Part shown: in pieces, positions 33,371-41,896 of the stretch
How positions within the stretch are numbered: position 1 is the stretch's first letter
Layout: each line of letters starts with the position of its first letter
Assembly: GCF_000661955.1 (NCBI RefSeq)
Contig: NZ_CP007597.1
Coordinates: forward strand, 4,363,228 to 4,427,227
DNA length: 64,000 nucleotides
Source of the DNA: Stenotrophomonas rhizophila
Lineage (GTDB): Bacteria; Pseudomonadota; Gammaproteobacteria; Xanthomonadales; Xanthomonadaceae
Direction of reading: 5' to 3'
Translations under genes and position numbers: made by a program
The notes under the pieces: generated by a model
What the model was told of the DNA's origin: nothing
The model's input: the letters and a program-made list of their open reading frames with translations, nothing else
Database searches by the model: none

Positions 33371-33721
33371 CTACGCGTGCTGCAGAATGTTGACCAACCG
33401 CCCGAACGGGTCGCGTACGTAGAACCGTCGCACACCCCAAGGTTCGCGGGTCGGCCCGTAGACCAGTGGAATGCCCGCTGCCTTCACCCTGCGCAGCGCT
33501 TCCTCCAGATCATCGACCTCCACGGACAGGTCGGGCACGTCGGTGTCCGAGCCGCCCTCCTGCGCAACGCTGACCTGCACGGTCATGTGGCTCGGGCTGG
33601 CATAGGTACGGATCCAGCCATGGTCCATCGCCAGCTCCAGACCGAGGATGTCCCGGTAGAACCGATCGGCGAGCGTGGGGTCTTCGGTGCGGATGTTGGC
33701 GATGATGCGTTTGACCTGCAT
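33371..33721 (-). CDS. VOC (glyoxalase/bleomycin resistance) superfamily protein
   Basis: 116 residues with the paired beta-alpha-beta-beta-beta modules of the vicinal-oxygen-chelate fold: IIANIRTEDPTLADRFYRDI, a central DLSVEVDDLEEALRRVKAAG, and RRFYVRDPFGRLVNILQH at the end. The closing DPFGRLVNI is diagnostic. Substrate cannot be told from sequence. Placed 81 bp downstream of an FAD-dependent oxidoreductase gene. Confidence 0.88.
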   Translation of the reverse strand: MQVKRIIANIRTEDPTLADRFYRDILGLELAMDHGWIRTYASPSHMTVQVSVAQEGGSDTDVPDLSVEVDDLEEALRRVKAAGIPLVYGPTREPWGVRRFYVRDPFGRLVNILQHA

Positions 33722-33802
33722 GGACGTTCCCTTCCATTTTTTTGTCGGCCGGACATGCGCGATTGCAGGGGCCGCTTGCGCGAATGTAGCGCCAATGGCC
33801 CC

Positions 33803-34708
33803 TCAGTCCAGCAGACCCACCAGCGAATGATGCACGGCCACGCCCGCCAGCGCGCCCTCGCCGACCGACAGCGCGATGTTGCCCGCCATGCGGGCTGCGT
33901 CGCCGCAGGCGAACACACCTTCCACGGTGGTCTGCTTGGCCGAATCGGCGGTGATGCAGCCGGCGTCCTGCAACTCACACCCCAACTGCTGGGCCAAGTC
34001 GCAGGACAGGCGCGACACCGGGGCGACGAACAGCGCATCGGTGACGACGCGGCGCCCATCGGTAAGCACGACGGTGGCCTCCCCATCCACGCGCAGCACA
34101 GGCGTCGTTTCGATGACCACGCCACACGCGTCCAGCCGCGCCTTCTGTGCCGGATCGATGCGCGTGGCATCGCTGCAGAACAGGGTGACATTGCCCCAGT
34201 CGCACAGCAGCAGCGCCTGCCCTGCCCCGCCGTCATCGGAGCAGCCGACGACCCCGATGCGGCCTTCCTGCAGCTCATAGCCGTGGCAATACGGGCAGTG
34301 CAGCACGCTCCTGCCCCAGCGCTCGGCGAGACCGTCGATGGCGGGCAGCGTATCGGTGACGCCGTAGGCAAGAATCAGCCGGCGAGCTGAAAAGCGCTGG
34401 CCGCCTTCGCAATGGATGTCGAAGTGCTTGCCGCCGCCCAGGACCTCGGCACGTATGGCGCGCCCGGTGAGCCAGGCCAGGGTGGGATAGCGCATCAATT
34501 CGCCACGCGACTGCGCGGCGATCTCGGCCGGGGCCATGCCTTCGCGGCCCAGAAAGCCATGGGCGACCACCGCGTTACGGTTGCGCGGGGTGCCGCTGTC
34601 GATCACCAGCACGCTGCGCCGGGCCCGCACCAGTTGCAGGGCCGCGGACATGCCGGCATAGCTGCCGCCCACAATGATGACGTCGAAACGGTCGGGGAAT
34701 GCGCTCAT
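33803..34708 (-). CDS. FAD/NAD(P)-dependent oxidoreductase, thioredoxin-reductase-like
   Basis: 301 residues. The FAD-binding motif near the N-terminus is VIIVGGSYAGMSAAL; a redox-active CPYC follows in LHCPYCHGYE; the NADPH-binding loop is GVVGCSDDGGAG; the C-terminal FAD motif is GVFACGDAA. This is the compact thioredoxin-reductase class, but genuine TrxB has different flanks, so it may reduce another disulfide or low-molecular-weight substrate. Starts with ATG 34708; mltA lies upstream on the same strand but separated by a hairpin. Confidence 0.88.
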   Translation of the reverse strand: MSAFPDRFDVIIVGGSYAGMSAALQLVRARRSVLVIDSGTPRNRNAVVAHGFLGREGMAPAEIAAQSRGELMRYPTLAWLTGRAIRAEVLGGGKHFDIHCEGGQRFSARRLILAYGVTDTLPAIDGLAERWGRSVLHCPYCHGYELQEGRIGVVGCSDDGGAGQALLLCDWGNVTLFCSDATRIDPAQKARLDACGVVIETTPVLRVDGEATVVLTDGRRVVTDALFVAPVSRLSCDLAQQLGCELQDAGCITADSAKQTTVEGVFACGDAARMAGNIALSVGEGALAGVAVHHSLVGLLD

Positions 34709-34764
34709 TGAGTCGAGTCACCTTGCCAGGAAGCATCCGCAACGGGATGCGAACGGCGAGCATA

Positions 34765-34800
34765 GGACCGGTGCGTGAAGCAGGCCTCACGCGCCGGTCC
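34765..34800 (-). terminator. Hairpin immediately after mltA
   Basis: GGACCGGTGCGTGA (34765-34778) pairs with 34787-34800 with one G-T wobble. It touches the mltA stop codon. No T-run follows on the minus strand, so it may be a processing or stability element rather than a classical terminator. Confidence 0.5.
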
Positions 34801-35952
34801 CTACGGCGCCTTCGGCAACGCCGCGCCCTTGGGCCACAGCATCCAGATGAAGCCCTTCTGTTTCATGTCACCGGCCAGCTTGCCAGCGGCGTCACCGGTG
34901 CCCCAGAACAGGTCGGCACGCACCTCGCCGGCAATCGCGCCGCCGGTGTCCTGCGCGGCCACCGGGCGCACCACCGCGCTGCCGTCCGGGCGCGTGGTGG
35001 ACAGCCACAGCAGGCTGCCCAGCGGCACCACGTTGCGGTCCACCGCGACGCTGTAGCCGGCGGTGAGCGGCACGTTCAACGAACCGCGCGGGCCTTCGTC
35101 GCCGTCGGGGCCCTTGGTGAAGAACACATAGCTGGGATTGCTGGCCAGCAGCTCGGGCACGCGGGCCGGATGCGCGATGGCCCAGGCACGGATGGCGTCC
35201 ATGGTGACGTCGTCCTTTTTCAGCTCGCCCTGCTCCACCAGCCAGCGTCCGATCGGGCGGTAGGGGTGGCCATTCTGGTCGGCGTAGGAGATGCGCAGGT
35301 GGCGGCCGTCGGCCAGCACGATGCGGCCCGAGCCCTGTATCTGCAGGAACTGCAGGTCCATCGGGTGGGTGAGCCAGGCCAGCACCGGTGCCTTGACGCC
35401 CTGCGCGGCAATCGTCGCGGCATCGTCGTAGGGCTTGAGCACGCGGCCGTCGACGCGGCCGCGCAGACGCTTGCCCTTGAGCTCGGGGTAGAGGCTGTCC
35501 AGCTGCACGCTGACCATGTCGCTGGGCACGCCGTAGACGGGCACGGTGGCCTGCGCGGTGCGGGTCAGGCTGCCGGGGTAGATGGGTTCGTAGTAGCCGG
35601 TGATCAGGCCATCAGCGCGGTTGCCGGCGGCGCGTAACGCGTAAACGTCCAGTCGCTCCTGCAGGAACTGGCGGATAGCGGCCGGCGTGGTGTCGACCGT
35701 CGCTGCCGCCGTGCAGGTGGATGCCCAGGTGGCGTCGGTCTTCAGGCGTGGGCAACTGCTGCGCCACGCGGCGAAGCCGGCCTGCAGGTCAGCATCGGAG
35801 ACGGCGGGCAACGCGGTCCAGGCGGCCTTGACGTAGGTGTTGCCGGGCGCGCTGGGGCGCTGCGGGGACACGGCGCAGCTGGTCAGCAGCGCCAGGCCCA
35901 TGAGCAGTGCCGCCGGAAGTCGGCATGCGGCGGTGAGGCGTGTGATCGTCAT
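34801..35952 (-). CDS. mltA: Membrane-bound lytic murein transglycosylase A
   Basis: 383-residue outer-membrane lipoprotein (lipobox ALLTSCAV) from ATG 35952. It cleaves peptidoglycan glycan strands to 1,6-anhydro products. MltA and 3D-domain signatures are visible: GLITGYYEPIY, HPMDLQFLQIQGSGRI, ISYADQNGHPYRPIG and the 3D domain with the catalytic Asp in AAQDTGGAI followed by RADLFWG. It is next to an AmiD-type amidase; the pair suits peptidoglycan recycling and beta-lactamase induction signals known in Stenotrophomonas (inference). A partial copy of its 5' end lies upstream at 36154-36213. Confidence 0.94.
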   Translation of the reverse strand: MTITRLTAACRLPAALLMGLALLTSCAVSPQRPSAPGNTYVKAAWTALPAVSDADLQAGFAAWRSSCPRLKTDATWASTCTAAATVDTTPAAIRQFLQERLDVYALRAAGNRADGLITGYYEPIYPGSLTRTAQATVPVYGVPSDMVSVQLDSLYPELKGKRLRGRVDGRVLKPYDDAATIAAQGVKAPVLAWLTHPMDLQFLQIQGSGRIVLADGRHLRISYADQNGHPYRPIGRWLVEQGELKKDDVTMDAIRAWAIAHPARVPELLASNPSYVFFTKGPDGDEGPRGSLNVPLTAGYSVAVDRNVVPLGSLLWLSTTRPDGSAVVRPVAAQDTGGAIAGEVRADLFWGTGDAAGKLAGDMKQKGFIWMLWPKGAALPKAP

Positions 35953-35971
35953 GGGCGAGGGTCCTGAAATG

Positions 35972-36129
35972 GTAGAGCCGACCGCTGGTCGGCTGGCGGT
36001 GCTGAAAATCGTAGCGCCGACCGTTGGCCGGCTGACGCAGCTGGAATCGTAGAGCCGACCGTTGGTCGGCTGGCGGTGCGACCACGCGCGGTGTGTGAGG
36101 GAGAGCAGCCGACCAACGGTCGGCTCTAC
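35972..36129. repeat. Cluster of four SMAG elements
   Basis: Three plus-oriented hairpins at 35972-35994, 36011-36033 and 36049-36071 (the middle with degenerate arms) and one minus-oriented at 36107-36129. They sit between mltA and the duplicated fragment of its own 5' end. Confidence 0.9.
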
Positions 36130-36153
36130 CGGTTCACGGGTGCGCGTGAGGGC

Positions 36154-36213
36154 CCGGCCCATGCGCGGTGCCACAGGACGTCGGCATGCGGCGGTGAGGC
36201 GTGGGATCGTCAT
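36154..36213 (-). pseudogene. Duplicated 5' end of mltA
   Basis: This stretch matches 35893-35952, the start and signal peptide of mltA, at a 261-bp offset; 21 bases around 36182-36202 are identical. Translated on the minus strand it reads MTIPRLTAACRRPVAPRMG against MTITRLTAACRLPAALLMG. No lipobox or enzyme domain follows, so it is a duplicated scrap carrying a ghost start codon. Confidence 0.8.
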
Positions 36214-36235
36214 TGGTCCTGGGATCGCGCGGCCG

Positions 36236-36976
36236 TTATGGCATCTGGCGCAGCAGCGAATGCAGGATGCGGGCGTCTTCGGCATCCAGTGTGGCGGGCA
36301 GGTCGTCGCGGCCGCGGAAGCGACGATGGAATGCGCCGACGGCGGCATCGCGGTCGTCCAGCGGGTAGCCGAAGGTCTGCAGCGCCAGGTACGCATCGAA
36401 TCCTGCCGGTGCGGCGCCGTCGCTGTTGCGCGGCCACACGCCGAAGCCGGCCTGCGCCAGCTGCTGCCACGGGAAGAAGCGGCTGGGGTCCTGCTTGCGG
36501 GTGGGCGCGAGGTCGGCATGACCGATGACCTGCGTGCGCGGAATGCGCAGGCGCGTGCACAGGTCGTCCAGCAGGCGGATCACGGCGTCGATCTGCGCGG
36601 GCGCGAACGGGGTGTCGCCGTCGTTGTCGATCTCGATGCCGATCGAGGCCGAGTTGAGGTCGGTGATGGTGCCCCAGCGGCCCGGGCCGGCGTGCCAGGC
36701 GCGGCGGTCGTCGCCCACCAGTTGGTAGATGTGGCCGTCGGCACCGACCAGATAGTGCGCGCTGACTTTGCCCCCGCTGTTGGCGCTGCGCAGGGTGTCC
36801 AGGCTTTCCTGGACCGAGTGCTGGTCGGTGTGGTGCAGCACGATGATGACCGGGCTGCGCGCGTTGTAGTTGGGCGATGGCACCCAGCTGGCGAGTGGGC
36901 TGCGAATGCCGGTGCTGGCGCACGCAGCGAGCAGCAGGCAGGCGAACAGCGGCAGTACGGTGCGGATGGGGCGCAT
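36236..36976 (-). CDS. N-acetylmuramoyl-L-alanine amidase, lipoprotein (AmiD/AmpD family)
   Basis: 246 residues with a lipobox (CLLLAACAS) and an amidase_2/PGRP domain: VIIVLHHTDQ with the first zinc His, ASIGIEIDNDG with a Glu, and VIGHADLAPTRKQDP with the third zinc ligand and the Lys. A C-terminal helical region (FDAYLALQTFGYPLDDRD) resembles the peptidoglycan-binding tail of E. coli AmiD. It removes peptide stems from muropeptides at the outer membrane. S. maltophilia has an exported AmpD called AmpDII linked to beta-lactamase control; this could be it, but I cannot confirm that from sequence alone. Confidence 0.9.
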   Translation of the reverse strand: MRPIRTVLPLFACLLLAACASTGIRSPLASWVPSPNYNARSPVIIVLHHTDQHSVQESLDTLRSANSGGKVSAHYLVGADGHIYQLVGDDRRAWHAGPGRWGTITDLNSASIGIEIDNDGDTPFAPAQIDAVIRLLDDLCTRLRIPRTQVIGHADLAPTRKQDPSRFFPWQQLAQAGFGVWPRNSDGAAPAGFDAYLALQTFGYPLDDRDAAVGAFHRRFRGRDDLPATLDAEDARILHSLLRQMP

Positions 36977-37030
36977 CCGATCATTGTGCGGGATTCTGTG
37001 CGTGGGTGCTGGCGGGGCCTTTGACCAAGA

Positions 37031-37058
37031 AAAAGCCGGCGACCCGAAGGCCGCCGGC
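37031..37058 (-). terminator. Intrinsic terminator of glnK-amtB
   Basis: GCCGGCG (37035-37041) pairs with CGCCGGC (37052-37058); on the minus strand the stem is followed by GCTTTTTCTT. It lies about 140 bp past the amtB stop, after a REP triplet. Confidence 0.85.
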
Positions 37059-37094
37059 GAAGGTACTGCGTCTCTCTCGTTTCTTGTTTGGTGC

Positions 37095-37193
37095 GTTGCC
37101 GGGCAGAGCCCGGCGCTACGTTGGCTGGTTGCCGGGCAGAGCCCGGCGCTACGTTGGCTGGTTGCCGGGCAGAGCCCGGCATTACGTTGCGGG
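37095..37193 (-). repeat. Three SMAG-type elements at 33-bp period
   Basis: Near-identical 33-bp units begin at 37095, 37128 and 37161. Each contains a 23-base hairpin with GCCGGGC arms and the GTAG end on the minus strand (third copy GTAA). They lie between amtB and its terminator. Confidence 0.9.
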
Positions 37194-37196
37194 CGA

Positions 37197-38633
37197 TCAG
37201 GCCTCGTAGGCGGATTCGCCGTGCGAGGTGACGTCCAGGCCGGTGCGCTCGGCTTCTTCGGTGACGCGCAGGCCGAACACCATGCGGACCACCAGCAGGA
37301 TCACCGCGGTGACCACGGCGCACCAGACGATGGTGAAGCCGACGCTGACCAGCTGCACCCAGACCTGGTGGCCGATGTCGAGGTCGGCCTTGGTGCCGCC
37401 CAGCGACTGGGCGCTGAACACGCCGGTGAGCAACGCGCCGACGATGCCGCCGATGCCGTGCACGCCGAACACGTCGGCGGTGTCATCCACGCGCAGCAGG
37501 CGCTTGAGACCGGTCACGCCCCACACGCAGACCACGCCGGCCACCAGGCCGATCACGATCGCGCCCAGCGGACCCACGGTGCCGCAGGCCGGGGTGATGC
37601 CGACCAGGCCGGCCACCGCGCCGGACGCCGCGCCCAGGGCCGACGGCTTGCCCTTGCTGACCGCTTCCACCAGCGTCCAGCCCAGCACCGCCGCGGCAGT
37701 GGCCAGGATGGTGTTGAGGAAGGCCAGCGACGCCACGGTGTCGGCGGCGGCCGCCGAGCCGGCGTTGAAGCCGAACCAGCCCACCCACAGCAGCATCGCG
37801 CCGATGTAGGTAAACGGTACGTTGTGCGGCTTCAGCGCGGTCTGGCCGTAGCCGATGCGCTTGCCGACGAAGTACGCGCCGACCAGGCCGGCCACGCCCG
37901 CATTGATGTGAACCACGGTGCCACCGGCGAAGTCGATCGCGCCCATCGCCCCCAGGTAACCGCCGCCCCACACGATGTGGGCCATCGGGATGTAGCTCAG
38001 GGTGAACCACAGCGCCGAGAACAGCAGCACTGCCTTGAACTTGATGCGCTCGGCGAAGGCACCGACGATCAGCGCGGTGGTGATGCCGGCAAACGTCGAC
38101 TGGAAGGCAACGAACAGATAGTCGGGCAGGCCCTTGATCGGGGTGTTGCCGACCGAGTCGGGGCTGAAGCCCTTGAGGAAGGCGAACTCGGTGAAGGAGC
38201 CGAAGAAGGCGTTGCCTTCACTGAACACCGCGCTGTAGCCGTAGGCCACCCACAGGATCAGGATCAGCGAGAACACCACCAGGATCTGGCTGAGGATGGA
38301 CAGCACGTTCTTGGAACGCACCAGGCCGCCATAGAACAGGGCCAGGCCGGGTACCACCATCAGCAGTACCAGCAGGGTGGAGGTGAGCATCCAGGCCACG
38401 TCGCCGTGATCGAAGCTGGGCGCGGCAGCGACGGCAGCCTCGGCGGCCGGTGCGGCCGGCGCGGCGGCAACGGGCAGCGGCTCGACCGCGACCGTCTCCG
38501 ACGGTGCCGGGGTGACCTGCGCCTGGGCCTGCGCGGTGCTGGAGAACGCGCCAACGGCCAGTGCGCTGATCAGCATCAACAGGCACACGGCATGGAACCG
38601 GGCTTGCCACCCGGTGAACAAAGAGGTCTTCAT
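37197..38633 (-). CDS. amtB: Ammonium transporter
   Basis: 478 residues with a cleavable signal peptide (about 1-36) and an Ala/Pro-rich leader, then eleven membrane helices. Channel hallmarks: the signature DFAGGTVVHINAGVAGL with the first pore His, and FGVHGIGGIVGALL with the second; LALFYGGLVRSKN is the Phe-gate/first-helix motif. It conducts ammonium into the cell and is plugged by GlnK when nitrogen is ample. GGAG lies 7 bases before ATG 38633. It follows glnK by 18 bp in the usual glnK-amtB operon. Confidence 0.96.
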   Translation of the reverse strand: MKTSLFTGWQARFHAVCLLMLISALAVGAFSSTAQAQAQVTPAPSETVAVEPLPVAAAPAAPAAEAAVAAAPSFDHGDVAWMLTSTLLVLLMVVPGLALFYGGLVRSKNVLSILSQILVVFSLILILWVAYGYSAVFSEGNAFFGSFTEFAFLKGFSPDSVGNTPIKGLPDYLFVAFQSTFAGITTALIVGAFAERIKFKAVLLFSALWFTLSYIPMAHIVWGGGYLGAMGAIDFAGGTVVHINAGVAGLVGAYFVGKRIGYGQTALKPHNVPFTYIGAMLLWVGWFGFNAGSAAAADTVASLAFLNTILATAAAVLGWTLVEAVSKGKPSALGAASGAVAGLVGITPACGTVGPLGAIVIGLVAGVVCVWGVTGLKRLLRVDDTADVFGVHGIGGIVGALLTGVFSAQSLGGTKADLDIGHQVWVQLVSVGFTIVWCAVVTAVILLVVRMVFGLRVTEEAERTGLDVTSHGESAYEA

Positions 38634-38651
38634 TGTGGGCTCCGAGTGGGG

Positions 38652-39044
<393 letters not shown>

Positions 39045-39093
39045 TCAGCGGGCGGCCACTTGCACATGGCCGCCCCCTGGTGCGCCGAACGAT

Positions 39094-39108
39094 GCATGGG
39101 CCTCGCCA
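39094..39108 (-). promoter_or_regulatory. Sigma-54-like promoter of glnK-amtB
   Basis: TGGCGAGGCCCATGC on the minus strand has the -24 GG and -12 GC at correct spacing, but A/C and T positions deviate from consensus. It would give a leader of about 90 bases. A TGGTGCA half site lies about 90 bp upstream (39194-39200). Confidence 0.5.
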
Positions 39109-39200
39109 CTGCCGGGGCCCTTGCGGGCAACGGTAGCGGTGACGCGGGAGGGAGGAGGGGCCCATGGCACGCGTCCGGTCTCTCTTGCCCCTGGTGGTGC

Positions 39201-39313
39201 AGCGGACCAACGGTCCGCTCTACCTTTTGCAGCGGACCAACGGTCCGCTCTACCGGGTATAACGAACCAACGGTCCGCTCTACCGCATATAACGGACCGG
39301 CGGTCCGTTTTAC
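39201..39313 (-). repeat. Four SMAG-type elements at 30-bp period
   Basis: 23-base hairpins with GCGGACC or ACGGACC arms start at 39201, 39231, 39261 and 39291, exactly 30 bp apart, with spacers changing from CTTTTGC-type to GGGTATA-type. The fourth has lost the GTAG end and one arm base. They occupy the gap between the glnK promoter and the glnA terminator; nothing else coding is seen in 38991-39398. Confidence 0.9.
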
Positions 39314-39343
39314 GACGTGCCTTGCCGGCTCCCCAGCCGGAAA

Positions 39344-39391
39344 AGCAGTGACGATGACGAAGGTGGGAGGGAGGGCCTTCGTCATCGTCAC
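39344..39391 (-). terminator. Terminator of glnA
   Basis: A 16-bp perfect inverted repeat (GTGACGATGACGAAGG at 39348-39363 with 39376-39391) with a purine-rich loop; the minus strand continues TGCTTTTC. It begins 8 bases after the glnA stop codon. Confidence 0.9.
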
Positions 39392-39398
39392 CGGTTGC

Positions 39399-40808
39399 TC
39401 AGTTGGCGTAGTACATCTGGTACTCGAGCGGGTGCGTGGCGGCGCGGAAGCGGGTCACTTCCTGCATCTTCAGCGCGATGTAGCCGTCGATGAAGTCGTC
39501 GCTCATCACGCCGCCGGCCTTCAGGAACTCGCGGTCCTTGTCCAGCGCTTCCAGGGCCTGGTCCAGCGAGGAGCAGACCTGCGGGATCAGCTTCTCTTCT
39601 TCCGGCGGCAGGTCGTACAGGTCCTTGTCGCTCGGTGCGCCCGGGTCGATCTGGTTCCGGATGCCGTCCAGGCCGGCCATCATCAGCACGGTGAAGGTCA
39701 GGTAGCCGGACTGGATCGGATCGGGGAAGCGCATTTCTATGCGGCGCGCCTTCGGGTTGGACACCCACGGAATGCGGCACGATGCCGAGCGGTTGCGGGC
39801 CGAGTAGGCCAGCATCACCGGGGCTTCGAAGCCCGGAACCAGGCGCTTGTAGCTGTTGGTGCCGGAGTTGGCGAAGGCGTTGATGGCCTTGGCGTGCTTG
39901 AAGATGCCGCCGATGTACCACAGCGCCATCTGGCTCAGGCCGCCGTAGCCGTCGCCGGAGAACAGGTTGGTGCCGCCCTTGGACAGCGACTGGTGCACGT
40001 GCATGCCGCTGCCGTTGTCACCGACGATCGGCTTGGGCATGAAGGTGGCGGTCTTGCCGTTGCGGTGGGCGACGTTCTTGATGACGTGCTTCATGCGCAG
40101 CAGTTCGTCGGCCTTCTGCACCAGGGTGCTGAACTTCGTGCCGATCTCGCACTGGCCCGCGGTGGCCACTTCGTGGTGCTGCACTTCCACTTCGATGCCG
40201 ACCTGTTCCAGGGTCTTGCACATTTCAGCGCGCAGGTCGTGCAGCGAGTCGGTCGGCGGCACGGGGAAGTAACCGCCCTTCACCGCCGGACGGTAGCCGC
40301 TGTTGGCGCCGTCGTACTTGTCACCGGTGCTCCACGCGGCTTCTTCGGAATCGATCTTGAAGAAGGTGTGGCCCATGTCGTTGGCGAAGCGGACCGAGTC
40401 GAAGATGAAGAACTCCGGCTCCGGGCCGAAGAAGGCCTGCTCGGCGATGCCGGAGGACTTCAGGTAGGCCTCGGCGCGCTTGGCGATGCCGCGCGGGCAG
40501 CGGCCGTACGGCTGCATGGTGGCCGGGTCGAGGATGTCGCAGCTGATCACCAGGGTCGGGTCGGCGTAGAACGGGTCGATGTAGGCGCTGGCCGGGTCCG
40601 GGAGCAGGACCATGTCCGATTCGTTGATGCCTTTCCAGCCGGCGATCGAGCTGCCATCGAACATCTTGCCTTCTTCAAACAGCGACGGCTCGACGATGCT
40701 CACCGGGAAGGTGACGTGCTGTTCGATACCGCGCATGTCGACGAAACGCAGGTCGATGAACTCGATCTGGTTGTCCTTGATCAGCTTCTCAACGTTTTCC
40801 ACGGACAT
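39399..40808 (-). CDS. glnA: Glutamine synthetase, type I
   Basis: 469 residues; the ATP-dependent joining of ammonium to glutamate. Beta-grasp and catalytic motifs: [36 protein letters not shown], and the adenylylation loop with Tyr near 398 in [11 protein letters not shown], so activity should be controlled by GlnE. Ends in MYYAN as is usual. A GAGGG site precedes ATG 40808. Monocistronic: own sigma-54 promoter with NtrC sites upstream and a terminator 8 bases after the stop. ntrBC lies separately at 27.4-29.9 kb. Confidence 0.97.
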   Translation of the reverse strand: MSVENVEKLIKDNQIEFIDLRFVDMRGIEQHVTFPVSIVEPSLFEEGKMFDGSSIAGWKGINESDMVLLPDPASAYIDPFYADPTLVISCDILDPATMQPYGRCPRGIAKRAEAYLKSSGIAEQAFFGPEPEFFIFDSVRFANDMGHTFFKIDSEEAAWSTGDKYDGANSGYRPAVKGGYFPVPPTDSLHDLRAEMCKTLEQVGIEVEVQHHEVATAGQCEIGTKFSTLVQKADELLRMKHVIKNVAHRNGKTATFMPKPIVGDNGSGMHVHQSLSKGGTNLFSGDGYGGLSQMALWYIGGIFKHAKAINAFANSGTNSYKRLVPGFEAPVMLAYSARNRSASCRIPWVSNPKARRIEMRFPDPIQSGYLTFTVLMMAGLDGIRNQIDPGAPSDKDLYDLPPEEEKLIPQVCSSLDQALEALDKDREFLKAGGVMSDDFIDGYIALKMQEVTRFRAATHPLEYQMYYAN

Positions 40809-40847
40809 CGGTGAAACCCTCGGATGGATGATTGCGTAGGTGAGTAG

Positions 40848-40864
40848 AGCAATCGCCGTGCCAA
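40848..40864 (-). promoter_or_regulatory. Sigma-54 promoter of glnA
   Basis: TTGGCACGGCGATTGCT on the minus strand matches the consensus TGGCAC-N5-TTGC at all ten defined positions. Predicted start of transcription is near 40838, giving a leader of about 30 bases. Confidence 0.9.
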
Positions 40865-40927
40865 CTTTTTATTCTTCACAAGTTGTTGATTTCATTGGCC
40901 GCGCACCCTGCCCGCCGCGGAAGCCGC

Positions 40928-40944
40928 CGCACCACAACGGTGCA
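40928..40944 (-). promoter_or_regulatory. NtrC-type binding site 1 upstream of glnA
   Basis: CGCACCACAACGGTGCA on the plus strand; 12 of 14 arm positions match TGCACYA-N3-TRGTGCA. Centre is about 98 bp upstream of the predicted start, close to the position of the E. coli glnAp2 site. Confidence 0.75.
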
Positions 40945-40956
40945 ACGGCCGCACCA

Positions 40957-40973
40957 CGCACACATTTGGTGCG
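40957..40973 (-). promoter_or_regulatory. NtrC-type binding site 2 upstream of glnA
   Basis: CGCACACATTTGGTGCG, a weaker dyad (GCAC core on the left, TGGTGC on the right), centred 29 bp from site 1. An extra GCACCA half site lies at 40951-40956 between them. A pair of sites would allow NtrC oligomer formation. Confidence 0.6.
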
Positions 40974-41029
40974 GCGTTTGATGTTTTATGCTTTACCGCG
41001 ATTTCATCCATTCCGAGTCCCAGCACCCG

Positions 41030-41824
41030 ATGTCCGACCTGCTCTCTGCCCTGTTGTTGGGCATCCTCGAAGGCCTTACCGAATTCCTCCCGATCTCCAG
41101 CACCGGCCACCTGCTGATTGCCCAGCACTGGCTGGGCGCGCGCTCGGACTTCTTCAACATCGTGATCCAGGCCGGCGCGATCCTGGCCATCACCCTGGTG
41201 TTCCGCCAGCGGCTGTGGACGCTGGCCACCGGCCTGCACGAGCGCGCCAACCGCGACTACGTGATGAAGCTGGGCACCGCCTTCCTGGTCACCGCCGTGG
41301 TGGGCCTGCCGGTACGCCTGGCTGGCTGGGAGCTGCCCGAGACGGTCACCCCGGTGGCCTGGGCGCTGATCATCGGCGGTATCTGGATGATCCTGGTGGA
41401 AACCTACAGCGCGCGCCTGCCCGACCGCGACGAGGTGACCTGGAAGGTGGCCATTCTGGTCGGCCTGGCGCAGGTGGTGGCCGGGGTGTTCCCGGGCACC
41501 TCGCGTTCGGCGGCCGCGATCTTCATCGCGATGCTGTTTGGCCTGAGCCGGCGCGCGGCGGCCACCGAGTTCGTGTTCCTGGTGGGCATTCCCACCATGT
41601 TCGCCGCCAGTGCCTACGCGTTCCTGGAAATGGCCAAGGACGGCAAGCTCGGCAACGAGAACTGGACCGACGTGGGTGTGGCCTTCCTTGCCGCCGCCGT
41701 CACCGGCTTCGTCGTAGTGAAGTGGCTGCTGGGCTATATCAAGTCCCACAAGTTCACCGCGTTTGCGTTCTATCGCATCGCACTCGGCGCGGCACTGCTG
41801 CTGTGGTTGCCTGCTGGCAACTGA
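41030..41824 (+). CDS. uppP: Undecaprenyl-diphosphate phosphatase
   Basis: 264 residues, polytopic inner-membrane enzyme that recycles the C55-PP carrier of peptidoglycan and other glycans; also linked to bacitracin tolerance. Catalytic motifs ILEGLTEFLPISSTGHLLIA near the N-terminus and VFPGTSRSAAAIF in the second half are intact; about eight helices. ATG 41030 gives the standard MSDLLSALLLG start; ATG 40988 would add 14 residues and overlaps the glnA upstream control region. Divergent from glnA. Confidence 0.95.
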   Translation: MSDLLSALLLGILEGLTEFLPISSTGHLLIAQHWLGARSDFFNIVIQAGAILAITLVFRQRLWTLATGLHERANRDYVMKLGTAFLVTAVVGLPVRLAGWELPETVTPVAWALIIGGIWMILVETYSARLPDRDEVTWKVAILVGLAQVVAGVFPGTSRSAAAIFIAMLFGLSRRAAATEFVFLVGIPTMFAASAYAFLEMAKDGKLGNENWTDVGVAFLAAAVTGFVVVKWLLGYIKSHKFTAFAFYRIALGAALLLWLPAGN

Positions 41825-41896
41825 ACACCGCCGGTACCTGCCTGACCCCGTTTCGTACGCTGCACCGTTTTTCCCCGGGTTCCCAAGGAGATGTCC

